From positions 1 to 64,000 of the forward strand of contig CACNRW010000007.1 of NCBI GenBank assembly GCA_902622875.1: DNA of 64,000 nucleotides. The letters run 5' to 3'. Shown one piece after another: positions 46,916 through 57,295 of this stretch (positions are counted from its first letter, which is position 1; each line of letters starts with the position of its first letter). The notes beneath the pieces are model-generated. The model saw only the letters and a program-made list of their open reading frames with translations. It was not told where the DNA came from and searched no databases. Source of the stretch: an uncultured SAR116 cluster alpha proteobacterium. GTDB taxonomy: Bacteria > Pseudomonadota > Alphaproteobacteria > Puniceispirillales > Marisalimonadaceae. The position numbers and the translations under genes were made by a program.

Positions 46916-47695
46916 TTATTTTCTTTCAAGCTGAAGCTTTTTAATTTCTCCGATAGCCTTTGCCGGATTTAGCCCTTTTGGGCAGGTTTTTGTACAATTC
47001 ATAATTGTATGACACCTATATAGTTTAAAGGTGTCCTCTAAGTCATTTAATCTTTCTTCTGTGTTTTCGTCTCTACTATCTGCTATCCACCTATATGCTT
47101 GCAGCAAGACAGCTGGGCCTAAATATTTATCACCATTCCACCAATATGAAGGGCAAGAGGTAGTGCAAGAAAAACATAAAACACATTCCCACAAACCATC
47201 AATTTTTTCTCTTTGTTCTGGAGATTGTTTACGAGACTTCCCTTCTTCTGGCCTGCTATCAGATTGCAGCCAGGGTTTAACAGATGTTAACTGAGCATAG
47301 GCTTTTGATAAATCGGGCACAAGATCTTTTACAACATCCATATGTGGCAAAGGATAAATATTAATATCGCCCTTAATATCTTCAATTGACTTTAAACATG
47401 CTAATGTATTAGTACCGTCAATATTCATTGAACACGAACCACATATACCTTCTCTACATGAACGTCTAAAAGTAAGGCTTGAGTCAACTTCTTGTTTGAT
47501 TTTTATCAATGCATCCAAAACCATAGGTCCACAGTCATTTAAGTCAATAGTATAACTATCAATCCTAGGATTTTCGTCATCGTCTGGAGACCATCTATAA
47601 ACGTTAACTTTTTTTGGGTTTTCAGATTCACTCTGTAAAGGATAATCAATACCTTTAACAATTTTTGAATGTTTTGGAAGGGCAAATTCAGCCAC
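46916..47695 (-). CDS. sdhB: Succinate dehydrogenase iron-sulfur subunit
   Basis: A 259-residue electron-transfer protein. The N-terminal ferredoxin domain holds the 2Fe-2S cysteines in [13 protein letters not shown] and the following Cys near TLACL. The C-terminal domain holds the 4Fe-4S and 3Fe-4S clusters in [16 protein letters not shown] and [17 protein letters not shown]. It passes electrons from SdhA to quinone in the inner membrane. The start is GTG at 47695 with a strong AAAGGAG upstream. It follows sdhA by 17 bases. Confidence 0.97.
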   Translation of the reverse strand: MAEFALPKHSKIVKGIDYPLQSESENPKKVNVYRWSPDDDENPRIDSYTIDLNDCGPMVLDALIKIKQEVDSSLTFRRSCREGICGSCSMNIDGTNTLACLKSIEDIKGDINIYPLPHMDVVKDLVPDLSKAYAQLTSVKPWLQSDSRPEEGKSRKQSPEQREKIDGLWECVLCFSCTTSCPSYWWNGDKYLGPAVLLQAYRWIADSRDENTEERLNDLEDTFKLYRCHTIMNCTKTCPKGLNPAKAIGEIKKLQLERK

Positions 47696-47712
47696 AAATA
47701 ACTCCTTTCAAA

Positions 47713-49503
47713 TTAGTATACTCTTGCTGCTGGAGGAATTGAAGCAACCTCGTTAGTTAAGGTATTTAAATGAACATCTCTATAATCAAGTTTAGTCTTA
47801 TTTTTCTCATTTAACCACATGATTGTATGCTTCATCCAATCTTTATCATCCCTATCTGGATAATCTTCATGAGAATGAGCACCTCGAGATTCTTTTCTTT
47901 GATCAGCAGATTTAATTGTAACTATTGCTTGTTGCATTAAATTTTCAAGTTCTAATGCCTCAACTAAGTCAGTATTAAATATTAATGACCTATCTTTAAT
48001 ACCAACCCCATCCAAACTATTTGCAATTTTATCAACTTTTTTTACACCTTCATTCATTGATGAGTTAGACCTAAACACAGCTGCATGTTTTTGCATTGCA
48101 TTTTGCATTGAATTTCTTATCTCACCGACAGAGACGTCGCCTTTAGCATATCTCATTTTATCTAGTCTTGCCAAAATCTTATCAGTCACATGCTTGGATA
48201 AGGGAGCATGTGAAGCACCTTTTTCAACTATTTTTAATGCTCTTTGGGCTGCAGCTCTTCCAAACACAACTATATCTAGCAATGAGTTTGTGCCCAACCT
48301 ATTTGCTCCATGAACAGAGACACATGCAGCCTCACCAATAGCCATTAATCCTGATACTACTGCATTTTGATCATTACCCTTTCTGGTAACAACTTCACCA
48401 TTATAATTAGTTGGTATACCACCCATATTGTAATGCACAGTTGGTAAAACAGGAATAGGCTCCTTAGTTACATCGACACCACAAAATATTTTTGCAGTTT
48501 CACTTATTCCTGGCAATCGCATATGTAAAGTTGCAGGATCAATATGTTCAAGATGCATAAAAATATGATCTTTATTAGGTCCTACACCTCTACCTTCATT
48601 AATTTCAATTGTCATTGACCTTGATACAACATCTCTACTTGCTAAATCTTTAGCTGTAGGGGCATATCTTTCCATAAACCTTTCGCCTTCAGAATTTGTT
48701 AGATAACCACCTTCTCCTCGTGAGCCTTCCGTAATTAGAACTCCAGCACCATAAACACCTGTTGGATGAAATTGCACAAATTCCATATCTTGGAGTGGTA
48801 AACCGGCTCTTAAAACCATAGCGTTACCGTCTCCAGTACATGTATGTGCTGAGGTGCAAGAAAAGTAAACACGTCCATAACCACCAGTAGCTAATACAGT
48901 TTGATGACCTCGAAACCTATGAATTTTCCCATCATCCATACACAAAGCTAAAACACCAACACATTTACCATTATCATCCATTAACAAATCAAGAGCTATA
49001 TATTCGACAAAAAATTCAGCTTTATGTTTTAAACATTGTTGATAAAGAGTATGCAAAATTGCGTGACCAGTTCTGTCAGCTGCCGCACATGCTCTTCTAG
49101 CCATTTTTTTTCCATAATCTAGGGTGTGTCCACCAAAAGGACGCTGATAAACTTCACCTTCTTCTGTACGAGAAAACGGGACTCCGAAGTTTTCTAATTC
49201 TGTGACAGAAGGTATAGCTTCTTTACACATATATTCAATCGCATCTTGATCACCTAGCCAATCAGATCCTTTTACAGTGTCATACATATGAAATTGCCAA
49301 CTATCATTTTCACCCATGTTATTCAGTGCAGCTCCAATTCCACCTTGAGCTGCAACGGTATGACTTCTAGTTGGGAAAACTTTTGTAATACAGGCTGTCT
49401 TTAAGCCACCTGATACCATACCTAAAGTTGCCCTTAAACCTGCACCACCAGCACCTACAACAACAACATCGTGTTCATGATCTATAATTTCGTATTCAGA
49501 CAT
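47713..49503 (-). CDS. sdhA: Succinate dehydrogenase flavoprotein subunit
   Basis: A 596-residue flavoprotein. FAD site [17 protein letters not shown]; His48 in [17 protein letters not shown] is the covalent flavin attachment site. Further motifs are [59 protein letters not shown], with the catalytic Arg near SRDVVSR, and [19 protein letters not shown]. It oxidises succinate to fumarate. The C-terminal [14 protein letters not shown] and RDVHLNTL are as in alphaproteobacterial SdhA. It follows sdhD by 16 bases. Confidence 0.98.
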   Translation of the reverse strand: MSEYEIIDHEHDVVVVGAGGAGLRATLGMVSGGLKTACITKVFPTRSHTVAAQGGIGAALNNMGENDSWQFHMYDTVKGSDWLGDQDAIEYMCKEAIPSVTELENFGVPFSRTEEGEVYQRPFGGHTLDYGKKMARRACAAADRTGHAILHTLYQQCLKHKAEFFVEYIALDLLMDDNGKCVGVLALCMDDGKIHRFRGHQTVLATGGYGRVYFSCTSAHTCTGDGNAMVLRAGLPLQDMEFVQFHPTGVYGAGVLITEGSRGEGGYLTNSEGERFMERYAPTAKDLASRDVVSRSMTIEINEGRGVGPNKDHIFMHLEHIDPATLHMRLPGISETAKIFCGVDVTKEPIPVLPTVHYNMGGIPTNYNGEVVTRKGNDQNAVVSGLMAIGEAACVSVHGANRLGTNSLLDIVVFGRAAAQRALKIVEKGASHAPLSKHVTDKILARLDKMRYAKGDVSVGEIRNSMQNAMQKHAAVFRSNSSMNEGVKKVDKIANSLDGVGIKDRSLIFNTDLVEALELENLMQQAIVTIKSADQRKESRGAHSHEDYPDRDDKDWMKHTIMWLNEKNKTKLDYRDVHLNTLTNEVASIPPAARVY

Positions 49504-49519
49504 TAGTAAACTTTCACAA

Positions 49520-49903
49520 TTATAAAAAGATTTTTAATACACATAGAATTGATAGGACACCTAAAACTATCGCTATTAATTTTATAAGTATTAATGATAC
49601 AATTTTCAACCCCTCATGATGAACATAATCCTCTATCACCACCTGTAATCCTGAAGCCGCATGAAAGTAAAGAGTACCAAAAAGAAGTATTAATCCTGTG
49701 GCATTAAAAGGACTCTGCAACCATTCAATTGACTGCTCGTAACCATCCATTAATGTTAACATAAGTGAAGTGGTGAACCATATCACCAAAGGTATCATAG
49801 CAATAGCAGAAATTCTCTGCAATTTCCAGTGACCAACTCCATGTGTTTTTAAAGTTTTCATATCTTCGACCTTAGTAAACTTTTCATCAATATTACTATT
49901 CAT
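49520..49903 (-). CDS. sdhD: Succinate dehydrogenase membrane anchor subunit
   Basis: A 127-residue membrane protein with three hydrophobic helices. [22 protein letters not shown] at the N-terminus and [20 protein letters not shown] (heme-ligand and quinone-site region) are typical of the four-gene sdhCDAB anchor. It binds heme b and ubiquinone with SdhC. It may start at Met15, but the ATG at 49903 has AAGTGG upstream and is kept. It lies 4 bases after sdhC. Confidence 0.93.
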   Translation of the reverse strand: MNSNIDEKFTKVEDMKTLKTHGVGHWKLQRISAIAMIPLVIWFTTSLMLTLMDGYEQSIEWLQSPFNATGLILLFGTLYFHAASGLQVVIEDYVHHEGLKIVSLILIKLIAIVLGVLSILCVLKIFL

Positions 49904-49907
49904 CCAC

Positions 49908-50306
49908 TTAAATCACACTAAGGTAAATTATTGACCAAGTTAAAATAGTTAAAAGCAAAGAGCAAAAAACTACTGCCCCGCCCGAAATATAGGCATGCTT
50001 CAAATCATAGCCATAGCCGGCATCCCAAAATAAATGTCTTATGCCATTTGATAAATGATAAAAAAGACCAAAAGTGAAGCCAAGGAGAACTACGTGACTA
50101 AACCAATGATTTACAACTTTAGAGAATAAAAGATATGTTTCTTTGCCAAGTGTAAGTGATATTATCCATACTACTAAAATTATACTCCCCATTGATAAAA
50201 CAATACCTGTACCTCTATGCAGAATTGACAGAATTGAGGTAAGTTGTGGCTTATAAATTTGGAGATGAGGTGATAGTGGTCTTTGTCTACTCATTATTTT
50301 ACCCAT
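49908..50306 (-). CDS. sdhC: Succinate dehydrogenase cytochrome b556 subunit
   Basis: A 132-residue protein with three membrane helices. RPLSPHLQIYKPQLTSILSILHRGTGIVLS at the N-terminus contains the HRGTG quinone-site motif, and FYHLSNGIRHLFWDAGYG contains the heme-ligand His. Either ATG (50306, or 50294 giving MSRQRPLSPHLQ as in most homologues) is possible; neither has a clear ribosome-binding site. It is the first gene of sdhCDAB-zapE, with 68 bases upstream. Confidence 0.95.
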   Translation of the reverse strand: MGKIMSRQRPLSPHLQIYKPQLTSILSILHRGTGIVLSMGSIILVVWIISLTLGKETYLLFSKVVNHWFSHVVLLGFTFGLFYHLSNGIRHLFWDAGYGYDLKHAYISGGAVVFCSLLLTILTWSIIYLSVI

Positions 50307-50374
50307 GATTTTTAATATTTAATAAATGAACTAATAACATAAAAATTTCAATTACAAATAAGGAAAATTCTAAC

Positions 50375-51289
50375 TTATTGGTTAATAATTATTAAAATTG
50401 ACGTTCCAAGTAGCATAATACCAATAAATTCAGTTTGTTTAATTTTTTCTTTGAAAAAAATCATTGATATTAAAATTGAAAAAATTAACTCAATTTGTCC
50501 TACCGCCCTGACTTCTGCAGCTGTAGCCAACCCAAAAGCTACAAACCATCCAAAAGTTGCACCAGTTCCACAAAGCCCAGCGGGCAAACTAGGTTTCCAA
50601 AATTTAAAAACAGCTTTTAGTTGGTCTCTTTTAAATACAAACATATATATACCAACAATAATTGTTTGAAAGATTATCGCGATAAAAGAAATGAACATTG
50701 ATCTATCTAAAAGTGGACCATCTACCGAAATTATAGACATTCTAAAAGTCACAACTGATGCAGCTAAAAGTAGGCCTGACAAAAGACCAATCAACGTTCC
50801 AATTGATGTAACAGACTTAAATAAAAGTTTTATTGTATCCAGGAAACTTTCTGCTTTTTTTGCATATGACAATAACAAAACAGATATTACACCTAATAGT
50901 ATTCCAAGAGTTATCGGCAAAGAAAAAAATTCACTTAATATCAACATCTCCAAAAATGCTATCAATATTACTTCTGTTTTAGAGAAAGCAATTCCTGCAG
51001 CAAAACTTTTATGAGAGAAAACTTTCATGAGAACGTAAGTAAAAAGAACCTGAAAAATAGATCCTAAAAAACAAAGCATGATAGAATAGTTTGATAAAAT
51101 AGGGATTGAATTACCAGGAATATTTATCCAGACAAACCATACAAGAGAAGTAAACGGAAGCGCATAACAAAATCTTATGTAAGCAGCACCGTAATCACCA
51201 AGTTTAGATATCATATTTTTCTGAAAAGCTGATCGGGCGGTTTGACAACCTGCAGCAAAAATTGCTGCTACAATCCATACGTATTCCAT
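50375..51289 (-). CDS. EamA/DMT-family transporter
   Basis: A 304-residue protein with about ten hydrophobic segments. The second half has AEVRAVGQIELIFSILISMIFFKEKIKQTEFIGIMLL, the EamA C-terminal pattern, and the first half FSKTEVILIAFLEMLILSEFFSLP. It probably exports a metabolite such as an amino acid. It lies between asd and sdhC on the same strand, with 32 bases to asd, and belongs to the long co-directional block. It is only distantly like the EamA protein at 12.8 kb. Confidence 0.83.
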   Translation of the reverse strand: MEYVWIVAAIFAAGCQTARSAFQKNMISKLGDYGAAYIRFCYALPFTSLVWFVWINIPGNSIPILSNYSIMLCFLGSIFQVLFTYVLMKVFSHKSFAAGIAFSKTEVILIAFLEMLILSEFFSLPITLGILLGVISVLLLSYAKKAESFLDTIKLLFKSVTSIGTLIGLLSGLLLAASVVTFRMSIISVDGPLLDRSMFISFIAIIFQTIIVGIYMFVFKRDQLKAVFKFWKPSLPAGLCGTGATFGWFVAFGLATAAEVRAVGQIELIFSILISMIFFKEKIKQTEFIGIMLLGTSILIIINQ

Positions 51290-51321
51290 TTATTCTGACA
51301 AAAAATTAATCAAACAAAGCA

Positions 51322-52350
51322 TTATAGTGAAGCTCCCTTAAGTTTTTTACTGGCCAATAACTCAGCAATCTGAACTGTGTTTAACGCTGCACCTTTTCTT
51401 AAATTATCTCCTACGCACCAAAAAGCTATTCCATTTTTAACTGATGGATCTTTTCTTATACGACTTATATAAACATCGTCCTCACCAGCAACCTCTACAG
51501 GTGTCACATAACCCTCATCAGCCCTATGGTCAACAACTGTAATTCCATTAGCATCCCGTAATAAGTTTCTAACTTGTCTTTCATCAATATCTTTTTTACA
51601 TTCGACGAAAACAGCTTCGCTATGACCTATAAAGACAGGAACTCTAACACAATGAGCAACTAAATTTATAGTGGGGTCTAGTATTTTTTTAGTTTCAACA
51701 TTCATTTTCCATTCTTCTTTGGTAAATCCATCATCCATAAAAATATCAATATGTGGTATGACGTTGAAAGCTATTTTTTTTGTGAATTGTTCAGGTGTTG
51801 CCTGATCATGCACAAATACACCTTTTGTCTGATTAAATAATTCATCCATAGCTGGTTTTCCAGCACCAGAAACAGCCTGATAGGTCGAAACAACTACTCT
51901 TGATATTTCAAATTTTTTATGAATTGGCTTTAGCGCTACAACTAGCTGAATGGTAGAACAGTTAGGGTTAGCTATGATATTTTTTTTATTATAATTATTA
52001 ATAGCCTCGGGATTAACCTCAGGAACTATTAAGGGAACCTCATCATCCATTCTGAAGCAAGAAGAATTATCAATAACTATGCAACCTTTGTTTCCTGCAA
52101 CTGGACCAAATTTTTTAGCAATATTGGAACCTGCTGAAAAAAGAGCTATATCCACATTTTCAAAATTAAAATCATCAACAGACTTTACTTTTAGAACTTT
52201 GTCATCTCCATAAGAGACTTCTTTTCCAATGGATGATTTAGAGGCTAACGCATAAATATTTTTTACCGGAAACTTTCTTTCAAACAAAGTTTGAAGCATT
52301 TCTCTTCCAACGGCGCCAGTTGCACCAACTACAGCAACATTATAAGCCAT
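51322..52350 (-). CDS. asd: Aspartate-semialdehyde dehydrogenase
   Basis: A 342-residue enzyme. NADP site VAVVGATGAVGREMLQTL at residues 5-22, active-site Cys131 in IANPNCSTIQL, substrate residues in VVSTYQAVSGAGKPAMDEL and CVRVPVFIGHSEAVFVE (His). It reduces aspartyl phosphate to aspartate semialdehyde for lysine, threonine and methionine. Its ATG directly follows the leuB stop (TAA), with its GAGGAA site inside leuB. With dapF it shows a diaminopimelate route. Confidence 0.96.
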   Translation of the reverse strand: MAYNVAVVGATGAVGREMLQTLFERKFPVKNIYALASKSSIGKEVSYGDDKVLKVKSVDDFNFENVDIALFSAGSNIAKKFGPVAGNKGCIVIDNSSCFRMDDEVPLIVPEVNPEAINNYNKKNIIANPNCSTIQLVVALKPIHKKFEISRVVVSTYQAVSGAGKPAMDELFNQTKGVFVHDQATPEQFTKKIAFNVIPHIDIFMDDGFTKEEWKMNVETKKILDPTINLVAHCVRVPVFIGHSEAVFVECKKDIDERQVRNLLRDANGITVVDHRADEGYVTPVEVAGEDDVYISRIRKDPSVKNGIAFWCVGDNLRKGAALNTVQIAELLASKKLKGASL

Positions 52351-53466
52351 TTAATTAGTTAATTCCTCTAATTTATGTATAACCAAGTCCATCATTCCTG
52401 TAGTTCCAACTTTTTCTCTTCCTTTGGCCATTATATCTGGCGTCCTTGGTCCTGCGTCTAACGCTTTTGAGACAGCTTTGTCGATTAAGTCAGCTTCTTC
52501 TTTCATATCAAAGGAATATCTGAATAACATTGATAAACTTAGTAATTCAGCTAAAGGGTTAGCCAATCCTTTACCTGCTATGTCAGGAGCTGAACCATGA
52601 ACTGGTTCATACATTGCATATCTCTTTCCAGTGTTTTTATCAACTGAACCTAAACTTGCAGATGGGAGCATGCCAAGTGAACCAGTTAACATAGCTGCGC
52701 AATCAGACAAAATATCTCCAAATAAGTTATCAGTTACTATTACGTCAAATTGATTAGGGTCTCTTACTAATTGCATTGCACAATTATCTGCATACATATG
52801 ATTTATATCAATACCGGCACCTTCTTTTTTATGAAGGTTTATCATTACTTCTCGCCACAAAACACCTGACATCATAACATTAGCCTTTTCAACGGAGGTA
52901 ACTTTTCCATTTCTTGCCCTTGCCATATCAAAGGCTACCCTTCCGATTCTTTCTATTTCAGGGGTGGTATATAAGTTAGTATCATATCCTTTTTTTTGCT
53001 CTGCATTAATTTCATCAATTCCACGTGGCTCAGCAAAATAAATACCACCTGTCAATTCTCTCAATATTAATATATCTAAACCAGAAATTATTTCTGGCTT
53101 AAGTGATGAGGCATCGACTAAAGCTGGAAAAACCATTGCCGGTCTAAGATTGGCAAACAAGTCCATCTCTTTTCTTAATCTTAAAAGACCGTTCTCTGGT
53201 CTTTTTTCGAATTCTACACCATCATATTTTGGTCCTCCAACAGCTCCGAATAAAACAGCGTCTGCATCCATAGTATCTGCCAAAGTTTCATCCGAAAGTG
53301 GTGTTCCAAATTTATCAAAAGAAGCACCACCAACTAAACCTTCTTTGATATTAAAATTAATATTTTTGTTTTTAGCCAACCAATCGACCACTCTTAATGT
53401 TTCATTTACTACCTCTGGACCAACTCCGTCTCCAGGTAGCACCATTAATGTTCTATTCGACGACAT
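52351..53466 (-). CDS. leuB: 3-Isopropylmalate dehydrogenase
   Basis: A 371-residue beta-decarboxylating dehydrogenase. It opens MVLPGDGVGPEVVNETLRVVDWL, with AVGGPKYDGVEFEKRPENGLLRLRKEMDLFANLRP (substrate arginines), YADNCAMQLVRDPNQFDVIVTDNLFGDILSDCAAML (metal-binding Asp residues) and YEPVHGSAPDIAGKGLANPL (NAD site). It turns 3-isopropylmalate into 4-methyl-2-oxopentanoate in leucine synthesis. It follows leuD by 24 bases. Confidence 0.97.
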   Translation of the reverse strand: MSSNRTLMVLPGDGVGPEVVNETLRVVDWLAKNKNINFNIKEGLVGGASFDKFGTPLSDETLADTMDADAVLFGAVGGPKYDGVEFEKRPENGLLRLRKEMDLFANLRPAMVFPALVDASSLKPEIISGLDILILRELTGGIYFAEPRGIDEINAEQKKGYDTNLYTTPEIERIGRVAFDMARARNGKVTSVEKANVMMSGVLWREVMINLHKKEGAGIDINHMYADNCAMQLVRDPNQFDVIVTDNLFGDILSDCAAMLTGSLGMLPSASLGSVDKNTGKRYAMYEPVHGSAPDIAGKGLANPLAELLSLSMLFRYSFDMKEEADLIDKAVSKALDAGPRTPDIMAKGREKVGTTGMMDLVIHKLEELTN

Positions 53467-53490
53467 TACATTTCCTAGCTTTATTTTTTA

Positions 53491-54096
53491 TTATAACCAT
53501 GGTCTTTCAGAAGACACTTTTGTTTCAAAATTTTGAATTTCACTTGATTTTTGCATAGTTAAGCCAATATCATCTAAACCTTCGAGAAGACATTTTTTTC
53601 TAAATGGATCTATATCAAATTTTATCACAGATCCATTTGGCCTCCTAATTTCCTGTGATGGTAAGTCTATTTCTAGTTCAGGGTTTTCTTTATCTTTAGC
53701 ATCAGCCATTAGAGCTTCTCTTTGTTCGGGAGTTACTTTAATAGGTAGAAGACCGTTTTTGAAGGAATTATTATAAAAAATATCTGCAAATGAAGTTGAT
53801 ATAATACATTTTATACCAAAATCAGATAATGCCCAAGGCGCATGCTCTCTGCTTGAGCCACATCCAAAGTTATCGCCCGCAACAATAATATTGCTAGATC
53901 TATAAGGTTCTTCGTTTAATACAAAGTCTTTCTTTTCGGTGCCATCGTCATTAAATCTCATCTCATCGAATAAATGTTTACCCAAACCTGTTCTCTTAAT
54001 AGTTTTTAAGAATTGTTTAGGTATTATTTTGTCAGTATCAACATTTATAAAGTTAAAAGGAGCAGCTATACCTTTAAGATTAGTAAATTTTTCCAT
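53491..54096 (-). CDS. leuD: 3-Isopropylmalate dehydratase small subunit
   Basis: A 201-residue aconitase C-domain (swivel) protein. [35 protein letters not shown] and [22 protein letters not shown] are the substrate-binding motifs. With LeuC it isomerises 2- to 3-isopropylmalate. The C-terminus [13 protein letters not shown] is as expected. It follows leuC by 19 bases. Confidence 0.97.
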   Translation of the reverse strand: MEKFTNLKGIAAPFNFINVDTDKIIPKQFLKTIKRTGLGKHLFDEMRFNDDGTEKKDFVLNEEPYRSSNIIVAGDNFGCGSSREHAPWALSDFGIKCIISTSFADIFYNNSFKNGLLPIKVTPEQREALMADAKDKENPELEIDLPSQEIRRPNGSVIKFDIDPFRKKCLLEGLDDIGLTMQKSSEIQNFETKVSSERPWL

Positions 54097-54115
54097 GATA
54101 TATCCTCTTAAATAA

Positions 54116-55519
54116 TTAGCTTAATGAATCACAGTCTGTTAATTTTCCAGTTATTGCAGAAGCAGCGGCTATCTGTGGACTTACCAAATGAGTTCTTCCA
54201 CCTTTTCCTTGTCTACCTTCAAAATTTCTATTTGAAGTACTAGCACATCTTTCTCCAGGCTGTAATTTATCTTCATTCATAGCCAAACACATTGAACAAC
54301 CAGGCTCTCTCCATTCAAAACCTGCTTCTGTAAACATTAAGTTAAGACCTTCTTCTTCAGCTTGAGCCTTAACTAATCCTGAACCAGGAACAACCATAGC
54401 TCTTAAACCTTGTTTTACTTTTTTACCTTCAATAATTCTAGCTGCTGATCTCAAGTCCTCTATCCTAGAATTAGTACAAGAACCAATAAATACTGTGTTA
54501 ATTTCAACATCCGAAATCTTTTGGCCACCTTTCAAACCCATATACTCAAGCGATCTTTCAACTTTTAGTCGAGCATCGTCGTCTTGAATTTTACTTGGAT
54601 CTGGAATGAAACCATCAATAGATACGACATCTTCAGGGCTTGTCCCCCAAGTTACAGTAGGTTTAATTTTAGTAGCATCAATAGTTATTCTTTTATCATA
54701 AAAAGCACCCTCGTCTGAAGGCAATGACTTCCACCACTCAATTGCAAGGTCCCAATCATTGCCTTTAGGTGACATCGGCTTATCTTTTAAATAATCAAAA
54801 GTAACTTGGTCAGGTGCTATCATACCTGCTCTGGCACCTGCTTCAATTGACATATTGCATACTGTCATTCTACCCTCCATAGAGAGTTTTTTTATAGACT
54901 CTCCCGAATATTCTATGACATGACCTGTTCCGCCAGCTGTTCCAATTTTACCAATAATAGCAAGAACTAAGTCTTTAGGAGAAACACCAGTTTGAAGCTC
55001 ACCTTCTAAATTGATAAGCATATTCTTAGCTGGCTTTTGTATTAAGGTTTGTGTAGCTAAAACGTGTTCAACCTCTGATGTTCCAATTCCAAAAGCAAGA
55101 GCACCAAAGGCTCCATGTGTAGCAGTATGGCTATCTCCACAAACTATTGTCATTCCTGGCTGAGTAAAACCTTGCTCAGGTCCTATAACGTGAACAATAC
55201 CCTGTCTTTTGTCCATCATATTAAAATAAGGAATACCAAAATCTTCAACATTTTTGTCTAATGCTTCAACTTGTATTCGTGATTCTTCTTCATCTATTCC
55301 ACCAGCTCTGTCAGTAGTAGGGACATTATGATCAGCGACTGCAAGTGTTCTTTTTGGTGAGTTAACAGTCCTACCAGATAATCTTAACCCTTCGAAGGCT
55401 TGAGGACTAGTTACTTCATGAACTAAATGCCTATCTATATATATTAATGACGCACCATCTTCCTGGGTATCAATAAGATGGTGATCCCAAATCTTGTCAA
55501 AAAGTGTTTTAGGTTTCAT
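54116..55519 (-). CDS. leuC: 3-Isopropylmalate dehydratase large subunit
   Basis: A 467-residue aconitase-family protein. The [4Fe-4S] cysteines lie in [20 protein letters not shown] and [31 protein letters not shown]; the substrate residues in [40 protein letters not shown] precedes the ATG at 55519. It is the first of leuCDB-asd; leuA is not in this window. It follows rplS by 71 bases. Confidence 0.97.
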   Translation of the reverse strand: MKPKTLFDKIWDHHLIDTQEDGASLIYIDRHLVHEVTSPQAFEGLRLSGRTVNSPKRTLAVADHNVPTTDRAGGIDEEESRIQVEALDKNVEDFGIPYFNMMDKRQGIVHVIGPEQGFTQPGMTIVCGDSHTATHGAFGALAFGIGTSEVEHVLATQTLIQKPAKNMLINLEGELQTGVSPKDLVLAIIGKIGTAGGTGHVIEYSGESIKKLSMEGRMTVCNMSIEAGARAGMIAPDQVTFDYLKDKPMSPKGNDWDLAIEWWKSLPSDEGAFYDKRITIDATKIKPTVTWGTSPEDVVSIDGFIPDPSKIQDDDARLKVERSLEYMGLKGGQKISDVEINTVFIGSCTNSRIEDLRSAARIIEGKKVKQGLRAMVVPGSGLVKAQAEEEGLNLMFTEAGFEWREPGCSMCLAMNEDKLQPGERCASTSNRNFEGRQGKGGRTHLVSPQIAAASAITGKLTDCDSLS

Positions 55520-55590
55520 TTTTTATCTCCATAAAATTGGAAATTAATTTAAAGACGTTGAGTAAGTGAAAAAAGTTTCTATTTAGCGAT

Positions 55591-56022
55591 TTATGAAGTT
55601 TTTTCGTCTGAAGTTTCTTTGATTTCGGACTTTTCAACCTTTGGACTATTTTCCTTTTTATTAACTTGAATTTTCTCAACAATACGTGCTGATTTACCCC
55701 TTCTATCTCTAAGATAGTATAGTTTAGCTCTCCTAACTTTTCCTCTTTTAAGGACTGTGATTGCTGCAATCTTTGGTGAGAAAATTGGAAATATTCTTTC
55801 AACACCCTCGCCATATGAGATTTTCCTAACTGTAAAGCTTTCGTTCAATCCTCCACCACTTCGAGCAATGCATAATCCCTCAAAGGCTTGTATTCTCTCC
55901 TTATCACCTTCTACAATTTTGACGTCAACTTTTATAGTATCACCTGCACCAAATTCTGGGATAGATCTTTCTGAAGCAATTTTGTCCATCTGATCTTTTT
56001 CAATTTTATCAATAACATTCAT
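55591..56022 (-). CDS. rplS: 50S ribosomal protein L19, with charged C-terminal tail
   Basis: A 143-residue L19. The core has [52 protein letters not shown] and [21 protein letters not shown], the complete family fold. The last 25 residues are Lys/Glu/Ser-rich and probably disordered, an extension beyond the usual length of about 115-120. L19 sits at the 30S-50S interface. AAAGG precedes the ATG. It follows trmD in the conserved rpsP-rimM-trmD-rplS order. Confidence 0.97.
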   Translation of the reverse strand: MNVIDKIEKDQMDKIASERSIPEFGAGDTIKVDVKIVEGDKERIQAFEGLCIARSGGGLNESFTVRKISYGEGVERIFPIFSPKIAAITVLKRGKVRRAKLYYLRDRRGKSARIVEKIQVNKKENSPKVEKSEIKETSDEKTS

Positions 56023-56076
56023 TTTATTACCCTTTCGTGAAACATCTTCATAGCAAATTAATAATTTTTTTTCTAG

Positions 56077-56763
56077 TTAAGATTTTATATATTTAGACCA
56101 AAGATCTGGCCTCTTAGACTTAGTTAATTTTTCTGACATTTCAGTTTTCCACTTTTTTATTCTTTTGTGATCCCCAGAGAGCAACACCTCTGGAACTTCA
56201 AGCTCATTCCAAACTCTAGGGTAGGTATATAATGGATACTCTAACAAATTATTTTCAAAACTTTCCTCAACTAACCCTATGGAATTTCCAATCACATTTG
56301 GAAGAAGTCTAACTGTGGCATCAATCATCAATTGAGCACCTATTTCGCCACCAGACAAAATGAAGTCACCTACACTTACTTCAATGACATTATTATATAT
56401 TAAAAACCTTTCATCTACTCCTTCATACCTACCACAAATAAATATGGCACCTTGTTCTTTAGACAAATCTTTTGCAAATGCCTGGTCAAATTTTATTCCT
56501 CTTGGTGACAGATATATTCTTGGTCCTTCTTCTGCGGAGGCTGATGACAAAGCTTTGTCAAGAACTTCAGCATTTATAACCATTCCTGGCCCACCACCAA
56601 ATGGAACGTCATCAACTTTACCATTTTTATTGTTTGCAAAGTCCCTGATATTTATTTTATTAAGGTTCCATAAACCATTTTCTAGAGCCTTACCTGCCAA
56701 TGAACAACCTAAAGTTCCAGGAAACATTTCTGGAAACAATGTTAGAACAGTTGCATTCCACAC
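56077..56763 (-). CDS. trmD: tRNA (guanine37-N1)-methyltransferase
   Basis: A 228-residue SPOUT methyltransferase. It starts NATVLTLFPEMFPG, then VDDVPFGGGPGMVI, IYLSPRG, ICGRYEGVDERFL and VSVGDFILSGGEIGAQLMIDATVRLLPNV, the knotted SAM site and catalytic Asp. It methylates G37 in tRNAs, preventing frameshifts. The start is GTG at 56763 with GAGGAG upstream. It follows rimM by 15 bases. Confidence 0.96.
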   Translation of the reverse strand: MWNATVLTLFPEMFPGTLGCSLAGKALENGLWNLNKINIRDFANNKNGKVDDVPFGGGPGMVINAEVLDKALSSASAEEGPRIYLSPRGIKFDQAFAKDLSKEQGAIFICGRYEGVDERFLIYNNVIEVSVGDFILSGGEIGAQLMIDATVRLLPNVIGNSIGLVEESFENNLLEYPLYTYPRVWNELEVPEVLLSGDHKRIKKWKTEMSEKLTKSKRPDLWSKYIKS

Positions 56764-56778
56764 AAAAAACTCCTCTTG

Positions 56779-57288
56779 TTAATCTTTTATAAAATTAAGA
56801 TCTAAGTTTAATACAACCTCTCGTTCCACATAATTAATATCTTCCAAAAAATCTGAACTCATAGGCAAATAAAATTTTTTATCATTTTTTTTTACCTCTA
56901 TTAACAAACCACCACCAAAATCGTTGAACGTAATGATTTCACCTAAACTATCTCGATTTAAGTTATAAACCTGAAAACCTAATAAATCTACTTGATAGAA
57001 CTCATCATCTGCAAGCGTTGATAATTGATCTCTCTTAATAAGTAATTTTAAACCTCTTAATTTTTCTGCATCATTTCGTGTGGTAATATTTTCAATTTTA
57101 CAAATAAGATTTTGTTTAACTTTTCTAATAAATGTTAAATTTATTGGTTTACTAGAATTGTCTAAATAAAACTCCTTATAAGAAAAAAGATTTTCAGGGA
57201 CTTCGGTGTAACTTTTTAGCTTCACTTCTCCTTTAATACCTTTAACTCCTACAAAGAGCCCTATTTCTAAAAAATTTTTATTAGACAA
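56779..57288 (-). CDS. rimM: Ribosome maturation factor RimM
   Basis: A 169-residue protein with the RimM opening EIGLFVGVKGIKGEVKLKSYTEVPENLFSYKEFYL and a C-terminal PRC-barrel part including LADDEFYQVDLLGFQVYNLNRDSLGEII. It assists 30S head assembly by binding S19. The start is TTG at 57288, 7 bases after the rpsP stop, with no nearby ATG. No key feature is missing. Confidence 0.92.
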   Translation of the reverse strand: MSNKNFLEIGLFVGVKGIKGEVKLKSYTEVPENLFSYKEFYLDNSSKPINLTFIRKVKQNLICKIENITTRNDAEKLRGLKLLIKRDQLSTLADDEFYQVDLLGFQVYNLNRDSLGEIITFNDFGGGLLIEVKKNDKKFYLPMSSDFLEDINYVEREVVLNLDLNFIKD

Positions 57289-57295
57289 AATTTAT

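Noticed and set aside
55509..55814. 101-codon minus-strand frame over the rplS/leuC junction
   Set aside because: It lies in another frame of the clear rplS gene and shows no family features.
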